Assembly: GCA_964610505.1 (NCBI GenBank)
Contig: CAZSXU010000018.1
Coordinates: forward strand, 16,926 to 80,925
Direction of reading: 5' to 3'
From: CAZSXU01 sp964610505
Lineage (GTDB): Bacteria > Arandabacterota > Arandabacteria > JAGLYR01
Length of the DNA: 64,000 nt
Below are positions 33,747 to 43,435 of this stretch, piece by piece (within the stretch, counting starts at the first letter, position 1; each line of letters starts with the position of its first letter). The notes under the pieces were generated by a model, which was not told where the DNA came from, made no database searches, and saw only the letters and a list, made by a program, of their open reading frames with translations. The position numbers were made by a program, and so were the translations under genes.

Positions 33747-36700
33747 ATGACGGGCGGCTCCCTTTCCCCACAGGTTCAGAACATGGATCCAAGGGCGATG
33801 TCGTATTCTCGTGTTGTTCCTGCAGGGCTGGGTGGGGCAAGAGCGCCGCATTCGGGCCTTGTCGTCCTGGCGTGTGCCTGGGCCGCCGTCCTCTTCTTCC
33901 CGAGCATCGGGTTCTCGGACGAGACGGGGAATGCGGAGGCCGATTCGCTGTGCCGTCGCATCGAGACATTGCGATGCGAGGGCCGCTATGGGGCGGCCGT
34001 GGAGCTCGCGCAGGACCTTGTCAGGATCCGTACGGAGGGAACGGAGCGGCCCTGGCAGAGAGAGGATGCCGAGAGGCTCGTCACGACGCTTGAGTATGTC
34101 TCGGGACTTGCGTTTGACCGCCAACAGACACTGGCGCGGGCGGACTGCCTGGATTCCGACGTTCACCGTTTCGTTGCCAAGAGAGAGTACGAGGACTGTG
34201 AAGACCTCGTCCGCCGGCAGCTGGACATCCGCCGGCGCCTGCTGGGACCCGATCATCCGGAGGTCGCGGCCAGTCTCAACGTGCTGGGTGTGGTGCTCCG
34301 GGAGACGGGCGAATACGGGGAAGCCGAAACCGTGTTGCGCCGGGCCCTTGACCTGCGGCGCCGAGTCTTCGGCCCGCGCCATCCGGACGTGGCCGAAAGC
34401 CTGAACGACCTTGGGACGGTGCTCTGGAAGCAGGGAGACGTGGCCGGTGCGGAGCCCCTCATTCGGAAGGCGCTGGCGATGCGTCGCGATCTTCTTGGCC
34501 CGGAAGACGACAAGGTCGCCAAGAGTCTCAACAACCTGGCGATTCTCTACTACAGCAGGGGCGATTTCGCCAGAGCGGCGCCCCTCTATCGCGAAGCGCT
34601 CGCCGTCCACCGAAGGACCCTGGGGGCGGACAATCCGGAAACCGCAGCCCTCATGAACAATCTGGCCATTCTGCTCTCTCGCCAGGGAAATTACGCGGAG
34701 GCGGAGGATCTCTTTCTCGAGGTGCTGGAAACCCGCCGCAGACTCCTCGGGCCCGAGCATCTGGAGATTGCCCGGAGCCTGGGTACGCTGGCCCACACCC
34801 ACTCGGGGATGGAGGAATACGAGGCTGCCGAAGATCTCCTTCGCGAGGCCCTGGCCCTCAGGAAGAAGCTGCTGGGGGATGAGCATCTGGAAATCTCGAT
34901 GAACCTCATCAACTTGGCATCGGTCCTGAAGGCGGAGGAGAAATACGGGGAAGCCGAGCCCCTCTGTTCCGACGGGCTGGCGATGGCCCAAAGGGCCCTG
35001 GGTGAGACACACCCCCTGGTGATTCAGGGACGGTGTCTTCACTCGTTGATCCTGATGGGTGTGGAGCGAAGGGAAGATGCGGAGATCCAGCTTCGGGAAA
35101 CGCTGGAACTCTGCCGAACACGTTTTGGGAACCGGCATCCTCAAACTGGCGAAGCGCTTCGCGAGTTGGGGGTGTGCCTGCTCGAGCAGGGCCGTCCCGA
35201 CGAGGCGCGGGCCTTCCTAGAGCAGGCGGCCACGGTGTTTGATGACGCGCGGCTTCGCGCCGGGGGAGGTTTTGAACGGGCCACGTTCCAGACGTCGCCC
35301 TACCGGCATCTGGCGGAGGCGTGTCTCGAACTGAAACGGGACACCGACGCGTGGCCGGCCGCAGAAAGATCCCTGGGCCGCGCGCTGGCCGACCTCCTGA
35401 TGGTCTCCGAGCAGCCTGCGGCGAGCGAGGTGTTCACCCTTGAGCGAATTCAACGGTCCATGGATCCGGAAACGGCATTGATCGGGTGGCTCTGGGTGGA
35501 AATGACCGGTGTTGAGCCCGATGCGTGGGGGTATGTGATTCGCGACTCGGGCCCCGTTCGGTGGGTTCACCTGGCCGTGTCCGGCCCGGAGGACGCTTCC
35601 ACGGACGGAGGGGCCGGTGACTTCCAGGAAGCGCTTGCGCTGGCCGGTTCGTGGCCCTTCCGTGTTGTCTCCACCGAGAGGATCTGTGCGGACGCCCGGC
35701 GTCTCTGGTCGCAGTGGGTGGCCCCCATGGAGCTTCATCTTGAGGGCGCCCGGAACGTCGTTGTCATTCCCTCGGGGCCGATGCTGGGCATCCCGATCGA
35801 GGCGCTCGTGGATGGGGACGGGACATATCTCGGCGAGCGGTACGCTGTTTCGTACGCGCCTTCGGCGACGATTCGTACCTGGCTTCAGGAGCAGGCCGCC
35901 GGGCGCGGGCGTCCGTCGAGCCGCAGCGCACTCCTCGTGGGAGATCCCCCCTTTGCGGAGGATCATCTCGCGGCCATGATGCGCGAGAAGGAGTGGGGGA
36001 ATCCTCCTGCGGGATTGAAGTGGACGCCGGTCGGGTCGTTCGTTTCCGCGAGCGTGCTTCGCAGCGCGGCGGCCGGAGACGAGTACGCGCTCGCCCGGCT
36101 GCCGCGGCTTCCCTGGACGCGAGTGGAGCTGGAAAGAGTTTCAGCGGCCGTGCCGGGTTCGGTTACCCTGCTCGGACCGGATGCCTCGGAACAGGAATTC
36201 GTGAACCTGGCCCGGTCCGGAACCCTCGAGCGCTTTGACACCATCCATTTGGCCACGCACGCGCTGGTGGACGATGAGAGACCCCAACATTCCGCCCTTG
36301 TGCTTTCCAGGGTGAATCTGCCGGATGCCGTTGAGTCCACAGTCGCGGGCGAGAGGATCTTCGACGGACTTCTCTCGGCGGAGGAGATCGTGCGGGAGTG
36401 CCGATTGGACGCGGATCTGGTGGTGCTCAGCGGATGCCAGACGGCCCTTGGAAGAAAGGCGACGGGAGAGGGGTACATCGGCCTGGCCCAGGCTTTCCTG
36501 CAGGCCGGCGCCAGGAGCCTCGTCGTCAGTCTGTGGAGGGTGGAAGACGAAGCGACGGCGCTTCTGATGGGTCGCTTCTACGAGAATCTGACGGGGGCCA
36601 CGCGGGACGCTCGCGACGGCCCCAGCGGGGAAATGATGGGCAAGGCCCGGGCTCTTCAAGAGGCAAAGGACTGGTTGCGCGCTTACAGCACCGAGGCCGG

Positions 36701-36764
36701 GGAGCGGCCCTTCCTCCATCCCGCCTACTGGTCGGGTTTCGTCCTCATCGGGAACACGCAGTAG
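33747..36764 (+). CDS. Exported TPR-CHAT caspase-like protease
   Basis: 1005 residues. An N-terminal hydrophobic segment (about 36-55, LVVLACAWAAVLFFPSIG) suggests export. Residues about 150-500 are kinesin-light-chain-type TPRs with the 42-residue period (LGP.HPEVA.SLN.LG.....GEYGEAE). The CHAT domain (about 610-1005) has VVIPSGPMLGIPIEAL, His838 in IHLATHALVDD, Cys897 in VLSGCQTALGR, and GARSLVVSLW. So the protease dyad is intact. CHAT proteins are caspase-related; several act in cell-death-type immunity or in cleaving partner proteins. Genetic linkage to an ECF sigma and its anti-sigma suggests the three work together. Start could also be ATG 33783 or 33798. Confidence 0.87.
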   Translation: MTGGSLSPQVQNMDPRAMSYSRVVPAGLGGARAPHSGLVVLACAWAAVLFFPSIGFSDETGNAEADSLCRRIETLRCEGRYGAAVELAQDLVRIRTEGTERPWQREDAERLVTTLEYVSGLAFDRQQTLARADCLDSDVHRFVAKREYEDCEDLVRRQLDIRRRLLGPDHPEVAASLNVLGVVLRETGEYGEAETVLRRALDLRRRVFGPRHPDVAESLNDLGTVLWKQGDVAGAEPLIRKALAMRRDLLGPEDDKVAKSLNNLAILYYSRGDFARAAPLYREALAVHRRTLGADNPETAALMNNLAILLSRQGNYAEAEDLFLEVLETRRRLLGPEHLEIARSLGTLAHTHSGMEEYEAAEDLLREALALRKKLLGDEHLEISMNLINLASVLKAEEKYGEAEPLCSDGLAMAQRALGETHPLVIQGRCLHSLILMGVERREDAEIQLRETLELCRTRFGNRHPQTGEALRELGVCLLEQGRPDEARAFLEQAATVFDDARLRAGGGFERATFQTSPYRHLAEACLELKRDTDAWPAAERSLGRALADLLMVSEQPAASEVFTLERIQRSMDPETALIGWLWVEMTGVEPDAWGYVIRDSGPVRWVHLAVSGPEDASTDGGAGDFQEALALAGSWPFRVVSTERICADARRLWSQWVAPMELHLEGARNVVVIPSGPMLGIPIEALVDGDGTYLGERYAVSYAPSATIRTWLQEQAAGRGRPSSRSALLVGDPPFAEDHLAAMMREKEWGNPPAGLKWTPVGSFVSASVLRSAAAGDEYALARLPRLPWTRVELERVSAAVPGSVTLLGPDASEQEFVNLARSGTLERFDTIHLATHALVDDERPQHSALVLSRVNLPDAVESTVAGERIFDGLLSAEEIVRECRLDADLVVLSGCQTALGRKATGEGYIGLAQAFLQAGARSLVVSLWRVEDEATALLMGRFYENLTGATRDARDGPSGEMMGKARALQEAKDWLRAYSTEAGERPFLHPAYWSGFVLIGNTQ

Positions 36765-36784
36765 TCAACATCGGCAAAACCTCA

Positions 36785-36800
36785 GCCACACATTCCACAG
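36785..36800. repeat. Family A short tandem repeat, degenerate
   Basis: GCCACACATTCCACAG between the CHAT and FG-GAP genes. Confidence 0.45.
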
Positions 36801-36900
36801 CCCACCGCCCCGGCCCTTCTTTCCCGTTAGATCCGTCCTCCTGGTCGGAATTAGGAGTGTAGCCGATTGGACGTGCATTCCAAGACAAGGAGGAACCGTC

Positions 36901-39714
36901 ATGCGGACCCGAAACTCACTCTCGACCATTGTCCTGGCCGGCATCTTTTCCGCTGCTCTGTTGCCGTTCGCAAGCGCCCGGGCGAATGACATTCCGGCGA
37001 TTGCGGATCTGAGGGCGGATGTCCAGGGAGATCCCCAGGAGCTTCTGCTTCGGTGGAGCACCCCCTTCTTTGAAGTCCCGGAAGAAGGAACCAAGACCGA
37101 ACCGAGCTACGATATTCGCTTCGGTTCCAGCCCGCTCACCGAGAGTAGCTGGGACACGTCCTCGCCCGTTTCGGGCATCCCTCCCGGTGTGGTTCTTTAC
37201 TCGCACGCGGTCCTGACGCTATCGGTGGGCGCCTACACGAGGAGCGACGGGTACATCTACTGGGACCGGGTTGCGTGCCACGCGGAGCTCTACTGGCAGG
37301 TCGTCCCGGGTCTGGCCAAGGCGATCTCGGGCGAACCCATCTATTTCGAAGTTCGCAGACAGAGCAATGGCCAACTGGCGGCACTGGGCGGCCCCGTCTA
37401 CACGGATACGTTCGGGTGGGCGGATTGGCATTCGGACGATCTGACGGATGTCTCGCGCGAGAGCGGCGGCGAATGGTTCACCTGTTGGGCGAGCTGGTCC
37501 GGCGGCAGCGTCTGTTTGGGCGTCGGCGAGGTCAAGTACTCAGACAGCCTGGCGACCTCAAAACCCTTTCATGGCGAGGAGGACGAAGGGTATCCCCCGC
37601 CACCCGAAGACTGGTGGTCCGTATGGGGCGGGACCTTCGCCTGTGAGTTGAACGACGTCAATCTCTCGTTCTTCGTTCCTGCAGGCGCAATCGAGATGGA
37701 ATCGGCGGAGTCGAATATCTCCGTTGTCTACGACGTGCCTCCGTTCGTCTCGAAGAATGCCCCGGTCCCGGGAGCCATGTTCGCCTACAACGTGAGCCTG
37801 GGGCCCGACTCGGTCACCACCCTGACCGAGAGCATCCGCTGCTCTGCTGACTACCCGGAGTACATGCTGGACCAGTATGGGGGGTTGGGTGAATCGTCCC
37901 TCCGCGCATACCGCTACGACTACGACGTGATGCAGTGGGTGCTTCTCGAAGCCGAACTGCCGGTTCTGGACAGAGACCACCACACGATCCATTTCACGAC
38001 CGACCGGCTGGGACTGTTTGCCCTGGCGGCCGAAACAGACGGCGACGGCGACGGTCTTGGAGATTTCGAAGAAATGGAGCATGGGACGGATCCCGGCGTG
38101 CCGGATTTCGATGGGGACGGCGTGAACGATGGAGATGAGATCTGGTTCACAGGGGGTGATCCTCTCGATCCTCTGAAGAAGAAGGGCAAGGACCAACATT
38201 GGACGACCGACGTGCCCGGACGGTCGGGTGGGCTCTGGATCGCGGCCCGAATCGTGTCCGGATCGCATTCGTCTCCCATCTCCAATCCCGTCTACATCGG
38301 GCCCCCGATCACTCCGGCGTACACCGAATCATGGAATGGTACGGGGATCTTTGAAGGCGATGCAGCCTGGGGCGATTTCGACGGCGACGGGGATCCGGAT
38401 TTGGTTATCTGCGGCGAGAGCGACGGCGGTCTCGTCACACGCACCTATGAGAATCTGGGCTACACGTTACAGTTCCGTCAGGATCTTGAGGGCATCGAGA
38501 GTACCGGCAGCGGCTGCCTCGCCTGGGGCGACTATGACGGGGACGGCGATCTCGATCTGGCCATGGCGGGGACGACCGCGTCTACGAGAATCGCCCGGAT
38601 TTACGGCAACGACGGCAGCGGCAATCTCACCTGGGATAGCGCCCAGGTGCTGACGGGAGTCGGGTCGGCATCCGCGGCCTGGGCCGATTTCGACAGGGAT
38701 GGGGACACCGATCTCGTGCTCACCGGGTATGATGGTGCGGTCAGAACGGCGATCCTCTACAAGAATCATCCGGTGGGGACGCTCACTCCGGACCCCGCGC
38801 AGTCTCTAACGGGCGTCAACGGCGGATCCGCAGACTGGGCGGACTGGGACGGTGACGGCGATTCGGATCTTGTGATCACGGGTAACGACGGAACGAACCG
38901 GTCGACCACGTTCTACGTGAACGATCCTGTCGGAACGCTCACGGACGACGGCGATCACGGGATTCTGGGCGTTACTCTCTCGGACACGGAGTGGGGCGAC
39001 TATGATCGGGACGGAGACGCGGATCTGGCCATCACGGGTGAAACAGGGCCGGGGGGGCTCCGCATTGCTCGAGTCTATGAGAACGACGGGGACGGCAATT
39101 TCACTCAGGCGGCCCAGCCGCTGTCGATTTACCGCAGCTCGTGCGCCTGGGGAGACATCGACCTGGATGGAGACCTGGATCTGGCGCTCTGCGGTTACGA
39201 CGGATCCGGTCTCTACACGTACATCTATGAGAATACGGGGAGCGGGTTCACGGTCGGTAGTTTCTGGTTCCCGGGCATCCGGGAAGGCGCCGTGAGTCTC
39301 GTAGACGTGGACCTGGACGGCGATCTGGACTTCTTCATGGCCGGTGCGGATTGGTCGACCAAGTATGCCCGTCTCTACTTGAACGAGGGACTCTTGACGG
39401 CCGTCGCGGAAGACGCCGAATCGATCGCGGGTGTCTCCGGATCCCCGATGCTGGAGAACTTCCCGAACCCGTTCAATCCCGAAACGACGATCCGCTACAG
39501 GGTGTGCGAGTCCGGCAGCGTCGATCTAACGATCTATTCACCCACGGGGCGAGTCGTCCGTGAGCTGGTGACTCAAACGCAGAACGCCGGCGTCTATGAA
39601 GTCCGCTGGGACGGTCTGGACGATGCAGGAACTCCGGTCGCGAGCGGCGTCTACTACTACCGTCTTGAGGCGGGGGATGGGGCGATGACGAAAAAGATGG
39701 TACTGCTGAAATAG
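36901..39714 (+). CDS. Secreted VCBS/FG-GAP beta-propeller protein with sorting domain
   Basis: 937 residues. Signal peptide MRTRNSLSTIVLAGIFSAALLPFASARA. An N-terminal region of unknown fold with several Trp/Cys motifs precedes a thrombospondin-3-like calcium segment (about 380-415: DGDGDGLGDFEE ... DFDGDGVNDGDE). Seven FG-GAP/VCBS repeats follow (WGDFDGDGDPDLVICGE, WGDYDGDGDLDLAMAG, and five more), enough for one seven-bladed propeller with Ca2+ loops. The C-terminus is the shared sorting domain (FPNPFNPETTIRY...WDGLDDAG...KMVLLK). Probably a surface or released adhesion/binding protein. RBS GGAGG lies 7 nt before the ATG. Confidence 0.85.
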   Translation: MRTRNSLSTIVLAGIFSAALLPFASARANDIPAIADLRADVQGDPQELLLRWSTPFFEVPEEGTKTEPSYDIRFGSSPLTESSWDTSSPVSGIPPGVVLYSHAVLTLSVGAYTRSDGYIYWDRVACHAELYWQVVPGLAKAISGEPIYFEVRRQSNGQLAALGGPVYTDTFGWADWHSDDLTDVSRESGGEWFTCWASWSGGSVCLGVGEVKYSDSLATSKPFHGEEDEGYPPPPEDWWSVWGGTFACELNDVNLSFFVPAGAIEMESAESNISVVYDVPPFVSKNAPVPGAMFAYNVSLGPDSVTTLTESIRCSADYPEYMLDQYGGLGESSLRAYRYDYDVMQWVLLEAELPVLDRDHHTIHFTTDRLGLFALAAETDGDGDGLGDFEEMEHGTDPGVPDFDGDGVNDGDEIWFTGGDPLDPLKKKGKDQHWTTDVPGRSGGLWIAARIVSGSHSSPISNPVYIGPPITPAYTESWNGTGIFEGDAAWGDFDGDGDPDLVICGESDGGLVTRTYENLGYTLQFRQDLEGIESTGSGCLAWGDYDGDGDLDLAMAGTTASTRIARIYGNDGSGNLTWDSAQVLTGVGSASAAWADFDRDGDTDLVLTGYDGAVRTAILYKNHPVGTLTPDPAQSLTGVNGGSADWADWDGDGDSDLVITGNDGTNRSTTFYVNDPVGTLTDDGDHGILGVTLSDTEWGDYDRDGDADLAITGETGPGGLRIARVYENDGDGNFTQAAQPLSIYRSSCAWGDIDLDGDLDLALCGYDGSGLYTYIYENTGSGFTVGSFWFPGIREGAVSLVDVDLDGDLDFFMAGADWSTKYARLYLNEGLLTAVAEDAESIAGVSGSPMLENFPNPFNPETTIRYRVCESGSVDLTIYSPTGRVVRELVTQTQNAGVYEVRWDGLDDAGTPVASGVYYYRLEAGDGAMTKKMVLLK

Positions 39715-39718
39715 ACCG

Positions 39719-39752
39719 AATGGGCGAATGGGCGAAAGGGTGAATGGGCGAG
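39719..39752. repeat. Short tandem repeat, GAATGGGC type (family C)
   Basis: Four 8-nt units (GAATGGGC, GAATGGGC, GAAAGGGT, GAATGGGC) start right after the FG-GAP gene stop. Confidence 0.75.
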
Positions 39753-39778
39753 AAGTCCGACCTTTCATGAAGACACGC

Positions 39779-39800
39779 GGGGCGGCCGGTTGGCCGCCCC
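39779..39800 (+). terminator. Hairpin terminator after the FG-GAP protein gene
   Basis: Perfect 9-bp stem GGGGCGGCC / GGCCGCCCC with a GGTT loop; TTTT follows 8 nt later. Confidence 0.65.
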
Positions 39801-40011
39801 TCGTCATGTTTTCGGCGCGGGCCGCCCCGATGACAGGGTGTTCGGCCTCTCTGACACTCTCCGCTCAGTTTGAGCACCGCCAGAGAAGTCACACTGTGCC
39901 CGGCGAATGTTTCGCGGGGGGCGCCGGATGGGTTCGCACGACCGCATCTAACGGGCCTCGCCGGATGGCCCTGTCCGTATGGGGGCCGTTAAGGCTCTAC
40001 ATCGGGAGATT

Positions 40012-40554
40012 CTATTCACCCGGCAGGTCTTTGAGCTGACTCAGATAGGTCGCGCGCACCTCTTCCAGAAAATTCTGCACGTCCGGTCGCAGGTGATCGG
40101 GATAGGTCCAGGGGAAGGTGTGGAAGTGTCCGGACTGGTAGACGAGCTCCAGCTCGGCGTAAATCCCGTCCCGCAGGTAGATTCGTCTCGGCCGGGGTTT
40201 GGCCGAAGCGAGGACGACGTTTCCTGCGGAGAGAATCCCCGGATCGAGGTTGACTCGTCGGCGGCCCTCAATGGAGAGGGCCTGCTCGATCGTGTGGGCG
40301 TGAATCTTGACGTCCGGCAGCGTGGCGGGATCCACCAGCCTCTCGAATGAAAGGATGCACTTGACCAAACCGGTGCCCATTTCGTCGCCGTAGAACTGGT
40401 AGTGTTCGTCCGCGATGTCGGAGGAGGTGTGATCGATCGGACCGTGACCGGACGTAATTTCCTCGACGGCGGAGTCGAAGAAGCGCTCTTCCGCGTACAT
40501 CACGCCCACGATCAGCTTGACGGGAACCGGTCTCTCAGGAACGGCCATCGTCAA
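40012..40554 (-). CDS. DUF4416 family protein
   Basis: 180 residues. It matches the DUF4416 pattern: VKLIVGVMYAEERFFDSA at the start, GPIDHTSSDIADEHYQFYGDEMG, FERLVDP, RRVNLDPGILSAGNVVLASAKPRPRRIYLRDGIYAELELVY, and a C-terminal TFPWTYPDH. The family has no established function. It is transcribed away from the QueG-like gene across a palindromic repeat. The ATG two codons downstream (MAVPER) is an equally good start. Confidence 0.85.
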   Translation of the reverse strand: MTMAVPERPVPVKLIVGVMYAEERFFDSAVEEITSGHGPIDHTSSDIADEHYQFYGDEMGTGLVKCILSFERLVDPATLPDVKIHAHTIEQALSIEGRRRVNLDPGILSAGNVVLASAKPRPRRIYLRDGIYAELELVYQSGHFHTFPWTYPDHLRPDVQNFLEEVRATYLSQLKDLPGE

Positions 40555-40602
40555 TCTCCATCTCCGATCTCGTATTCTCGGCTTGATGGTCTGTGTCCGG
40601 CT

Positions 40603-40710
40603 TGTCCGTCACGGGTCCTGTCTCGAAGGTCTCCTCTCCGTGCTCCCTCGACTTCGTCTTGGTGCGCGCGGGGAGGAGAACCTCTGAGCCACCCGCTCCG
40701 GACTGCGCCC
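40603..40710. repeat. Palindromic intergenic element, family D, copy 1
   Basis: Begins TGTCCGTCACGGGTCCTGTC and shares a ~105-nt layout with 63282-63388. The arms TCTCGAAGGTCTCCTCTCC and GGAGGAGAACCTCTGAG form an imperfect hairpin. Confidence 0.65.
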
Positions 40711-40735
40711 ATCCAGCCCTGTCACCCCAAGCTAT

Positions 40736-41452
40736 TCACGCGATTTCCGAGTCCCGAGTCGCCTGGAATCTCTTGGCCCCGAAGGGACAGGCAACCAGGC
40801 ACATCCCGCACACGCGTAGTCCATGCCGATCCCGCACGCTGGCAAGATAGCGATCGCACGCTTTCCGATCCACACGATTGCCGCGCCAGTCATCGCGCTC
40901 CACGCGGTCAGTCAACGCATCGCCCGGGCAGGCGTCGATGCAGGCCGTGCAGCTGCCGCAGAGGTCTTTGACGGGGGCGCCCGCTGCGAGAGGCGCGTCC
41001 GTCAAGATGGTCACCAGACGAAGCCGGGGACCTACGTCGGGCTGGACGAGCAGGCCGCTCTTTCCGATCCAGCCCAGACCCGCCAACCTCGCGGCCAGTC
41101 GGTGAGGAAAGATGCTGGCGGTCCGCTCTTTCCCCGCGCGCATGGACGCTGGAATGGGGAAGGATCGATGCCCTTCGCGAGTGAGGATGGAATCGATTTC
41201 CAGCGCAATCTGGTTCAGGCGGCAATTCACTTCGCGATAGTAGTAGAGGTAGGTTCGGGAAGGCCCCCTGGCCAGGAGATCGACGATCTCCCTCGGAAAC
41301 TCAACGGCGATAGACAGCGCCCGCGGAAGGTCGACGTAATCCTCGCCGGCGAAGTCGGCCAGGTAGTCTCGGGCAGATTCCAGATCCGATACGCCGTGGG
41401 CCAGAACCTGCCGCATGCTGAGATGTTCGTCGATTCTCCTCTGAAGATCCAT
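40736..41452 (-). CDS. QueG-like double-[4Fe-4S] protein
   Basis: 238 residues. The C-terminal half has a ferredoxin-type motif CGSCTACIDACPGDAL and a second set (KACDRYL ... CGMCLVACPFG), the two-cluster arrangement of epoxyqueuosine reductase QueG and related reductive-dehalogenase-like proteins. LAGLGWIGKSGLLV is also QueG-like. QueG reduces epoxyqueuosine with cobalamin, but it is normally about 350 residues and has a cobalamin domain that looks incomplete here. Thus this is a short relative, perhaps an electron-transfer or corrinoid-activating protein. An independent gene next to DUF4416. Confidence 0.75.
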   Translation of the reverse strand: MDLQRRIDEHLSMRQVLAHGVSDLESARDYLADFAGEDYVDLPRALSIAVEFPREIVDLLARGPSRTYLYYYREVNCRLNQIALEIDSILTREGHRSFPIPASMRAGKERTASIFPHRLAARLAGLGWIGKSGLLVQPDVGPRLRLVTILTDAPLAAGAPVKDLCGSCTACIDACPGDALTDRVERDDWRGNRVDRKACDRYLASVRDRHGLRVCGMCLVACPFGAKRFQATRDSEIA

Positions 41453-41608
41453 CTCTATTCCTCACAGGGGTGAGGTGGCTCGCCTGCCGAGTCTAGGGAT
41501 GTTCCTCTTCCCGATCAAGCGACTTCGCGGTTGACACCGTGCGCGGGAACGGTTCATCGTAGAGCCTCGCAGCGGCCGGTCTATGGATTCTCTCTTGGGC
41601 GAAGGGTG

Positions 41609-42781
41609 ATGCGGAACACGATCCTTGGCATCTTGGTTCCCCTGGTACTCTCCGGGTGGCCCGTATTCCGGTTTCTCGGCTGGGTGGGACTGCTTGCCTA
41701 CTGGGTGGGGGGAGGGGCCGTCTGTGTCGTTGGGGTGAGGCTCTTCCGGGCCTATCCGCCCGAGGCCTGGCTCTCGGCTCGAAACGCCACAATCGCCGTG
41801 ATCCTGGTCCTGGTTCTCTACTCCGTGGCTTTCAGCGCCGTTTATCCCCTTGCCGACTCGGGACGCCTGGGAGGCGGGAGCGATCGAGACAACGCACTCA
41901 CCCAGGCGACTTCGCGGTTGCTCCACGGGGAATCTCCCTACAGGGAACCCACCTATCTGGGCCGGCCCATCTCGCCCCTTCCCGGAGGACTGATCCTCTC
42001 CATCCCGTGGGTGAGGTTCTTCGGCAACGCCGCGTATCAGAATCTTCTATGGCTGTGTGTCCTGTTCATTCTGCTTTCTCGCACCTGTCGGTCCGAGCCG
42101 ATGGCGGCCCTTGTCTTCGTTCTGTTGACCGCAGGAAGCCCGGCCGTCCAGCACGAGTTCCTGACCGGCGGAGATCTCCTTGCGAACAGCATCGCCGTGA
42201 CCTTCGTCGTGGTCGTTGGGGGGGGTGGAGGAACATGGACGCGCGGATGGCGGATGGGGCTCCTGGCTGTCTTCGCCGGTCTCGTCTTCGCCTGGCGGGC
42301 GAACTTCCTACTGGCGCTGCCGCTGGTCGGCAGGAGGATGGCGCAGCGGACGGGGCGGCGTGAGGCGGCGCTTTTCTGCGGCGTTTCGCTCCTGACCTCG
42401 GCCGCCGCCGTTCTGCCCGTCTGGCTTTGGGATCCGGCACACTTCACGCCGATTCGAACGTACCGGGAGATCGGGTATCTCGACGGTATCGTGCCCCACT
42501 TCGGGCAGGGCGTCGTTGCGACAATGGCCGCGGCGACCCTGGTGTTTGCTCTCAGACGGGACTTCTCAGATTGGGTTCGCCACGCGGCACTCGTCCAGAT
42601 GATTCCGATTTTTGCCGGCGGCGTACTGGTTGGCTCCCGTTGCTTCTGGTGTTCTCTGTCTTTTCTGCAGTTCGGGCTTGCACCCCTGTTCCTGTGGGTG
42701 GCGGGTTCTCTGGTCAGAGAGAAAGTGGAAGGGGGCCCTCTCCGACGCCCAAGCGAGCCCCTTCCCACGGTTACTTCCTAG
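41609..42781 (+). CDS. Polytopic membrane protein, GT-C / DUF2029-like
   Basis: 390 residues with about ten hydrophobic helices starting at the N-terminus (TILGILVPLVLSGWPVFRFL). An exterior loop LLHGESPYREPTYLGRPISP precedes PLPGGLILSIPWVRFFGN; this layout (short conserved loop with Y-R-E-P) recalls polyprenyl-linked mannosyltransferases of the DUF2029 type. No catalytic residue can be named. The start at MRNTILG has AGGG upstream. Its stop overlaps that of the convergent Rho_N-like gene through CTAG. Confidence 0.6.
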   Translation: MRNTILGILVPLVLSGWPVFRFLGWVGLLAYWVGGGAVCVVGVRLFRAYPPEAWLSARNATIAVILVLVLYSVAFSAVYPLADSGRLGGGSDRDNALTQATSRLLHGESPYREPTYLGRPISPLPGGLILSIPWVRFFGNAAYQNLLWLCVLFILLSRTCRSEPMAALVFVLLTAGSPAVQHEFLTGGDLLANSIAVTFVVVVGGGGGTWTRGWRMGLLAVFAGLVFAWRANFLLALPLVGRRMAQRTGRREAALFCGVSLLTSAAAVLPVWLWDPAHFTPIRTYREIGYLDGIVPHFGQGVVATMAAATLVFALRRDFSDWVRHAALVQMIPIFAGGVLVGSRCFWCSLSFLQFGLAPLFLWVAGSLVREKVEGGPLRRPSEPLPTVTS

Positions 42782-43101
42782 TCGGTGACCACGATGGATT
42801 TCCGCAGTTTCCGTTTAGTGTGATGGGCTCTGCGGCGGAGGCGTCTTGCCGCGGCCTTGTCCCCGTTCACGGCCGCCGCCGCGGCCTGGGCCTTGAACTC
42901 CTTGACCCTCCTCTTCAGGGCCGTCTTGTCGACTCCCCCAACCACCTCCACGTGTACCTCGCGCTCAATGCCGAGCTTCTCGGAGAGGACGTTGAGGAGC
43001 TGTTCCTTGGTCATGGCGGATGCACCCTTGATGTCCTCGTACTCCCCCGTCATCTCCCGAAGTTTCACGACAGTCAGCTTCTCGAGTTCCTTGAGTTCCA
43101 T
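42778..43101 (-). CDS. Small basic protein with Rho N-terminal-like domain
   Basis: 107 residues. The N-terminal ~45 (MELKELEKLTVVKLREMTGE ... MTKEQLLNVLSEKLG) resemble the SAP/LEM-like helical domain at the N-terminus of transcription terminator Rho. The C-terminal ~50 residues are Ala/Lys/Arg-rich (KAAARRLRRRAHHTKRKLRK) and would bind nucleic acid. Small Rho_N proteins occur in many bacteria without known function. The start has GGGAGGAG just upstream; an ATG 18 codons earlier is less likely. Confidence 0.72.
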   Translation of the reverse strand: MELKELEKLTVVKLREMTGEYEDIKGASAMTKEQLLNVLSEKLGIEREVHVEVVGGVDKTALKRRVKEFKAQAAAAAVNGDKAAARRLRRRAHHTKRKLRKSIVVTD

Positions 43102-43435
43102 GTCTCCTCCCGGATGCAATGGCGCAGGGCAACGGACAGTGTTACTCGTCACCATGGGTTTCTCAAATCAGCGGGGCGGATTGTATCAGGAATCGGCGAT
43201 GATGAGAAGGGCGTATTTCCGGTCGGTCCGGGAGTGGGGGGGGCGACCCGCCGGCATCCAAGTGCGGAGGTCGCTTCCTGGTGCCCTTAAGGGTTTGTAC
43301 GGCGGATCGGACCGCGCGGGAGCGTCCTGTCCGAACGAAATATCTGTTGATTTGAGAAACTGGTTGTGCGAGGGTCAAGGTCTGGAGTATGCCGCGACGG
43401 TCATTCGGATGACTTGGTGATAAGGAGGGAAAATC
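43102..43435. other. Intergenic region before the tiny tandem genes
   Basis: 334 bp without a convincing gene. It holds the perfect palindrome CCCTTAAGGG (43284-43293) and a dyad TCGGAC (43307) / GTCCGA (43329-43334); either could be regulatory. No clear promoter pair was found. Confidence 0.4.
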
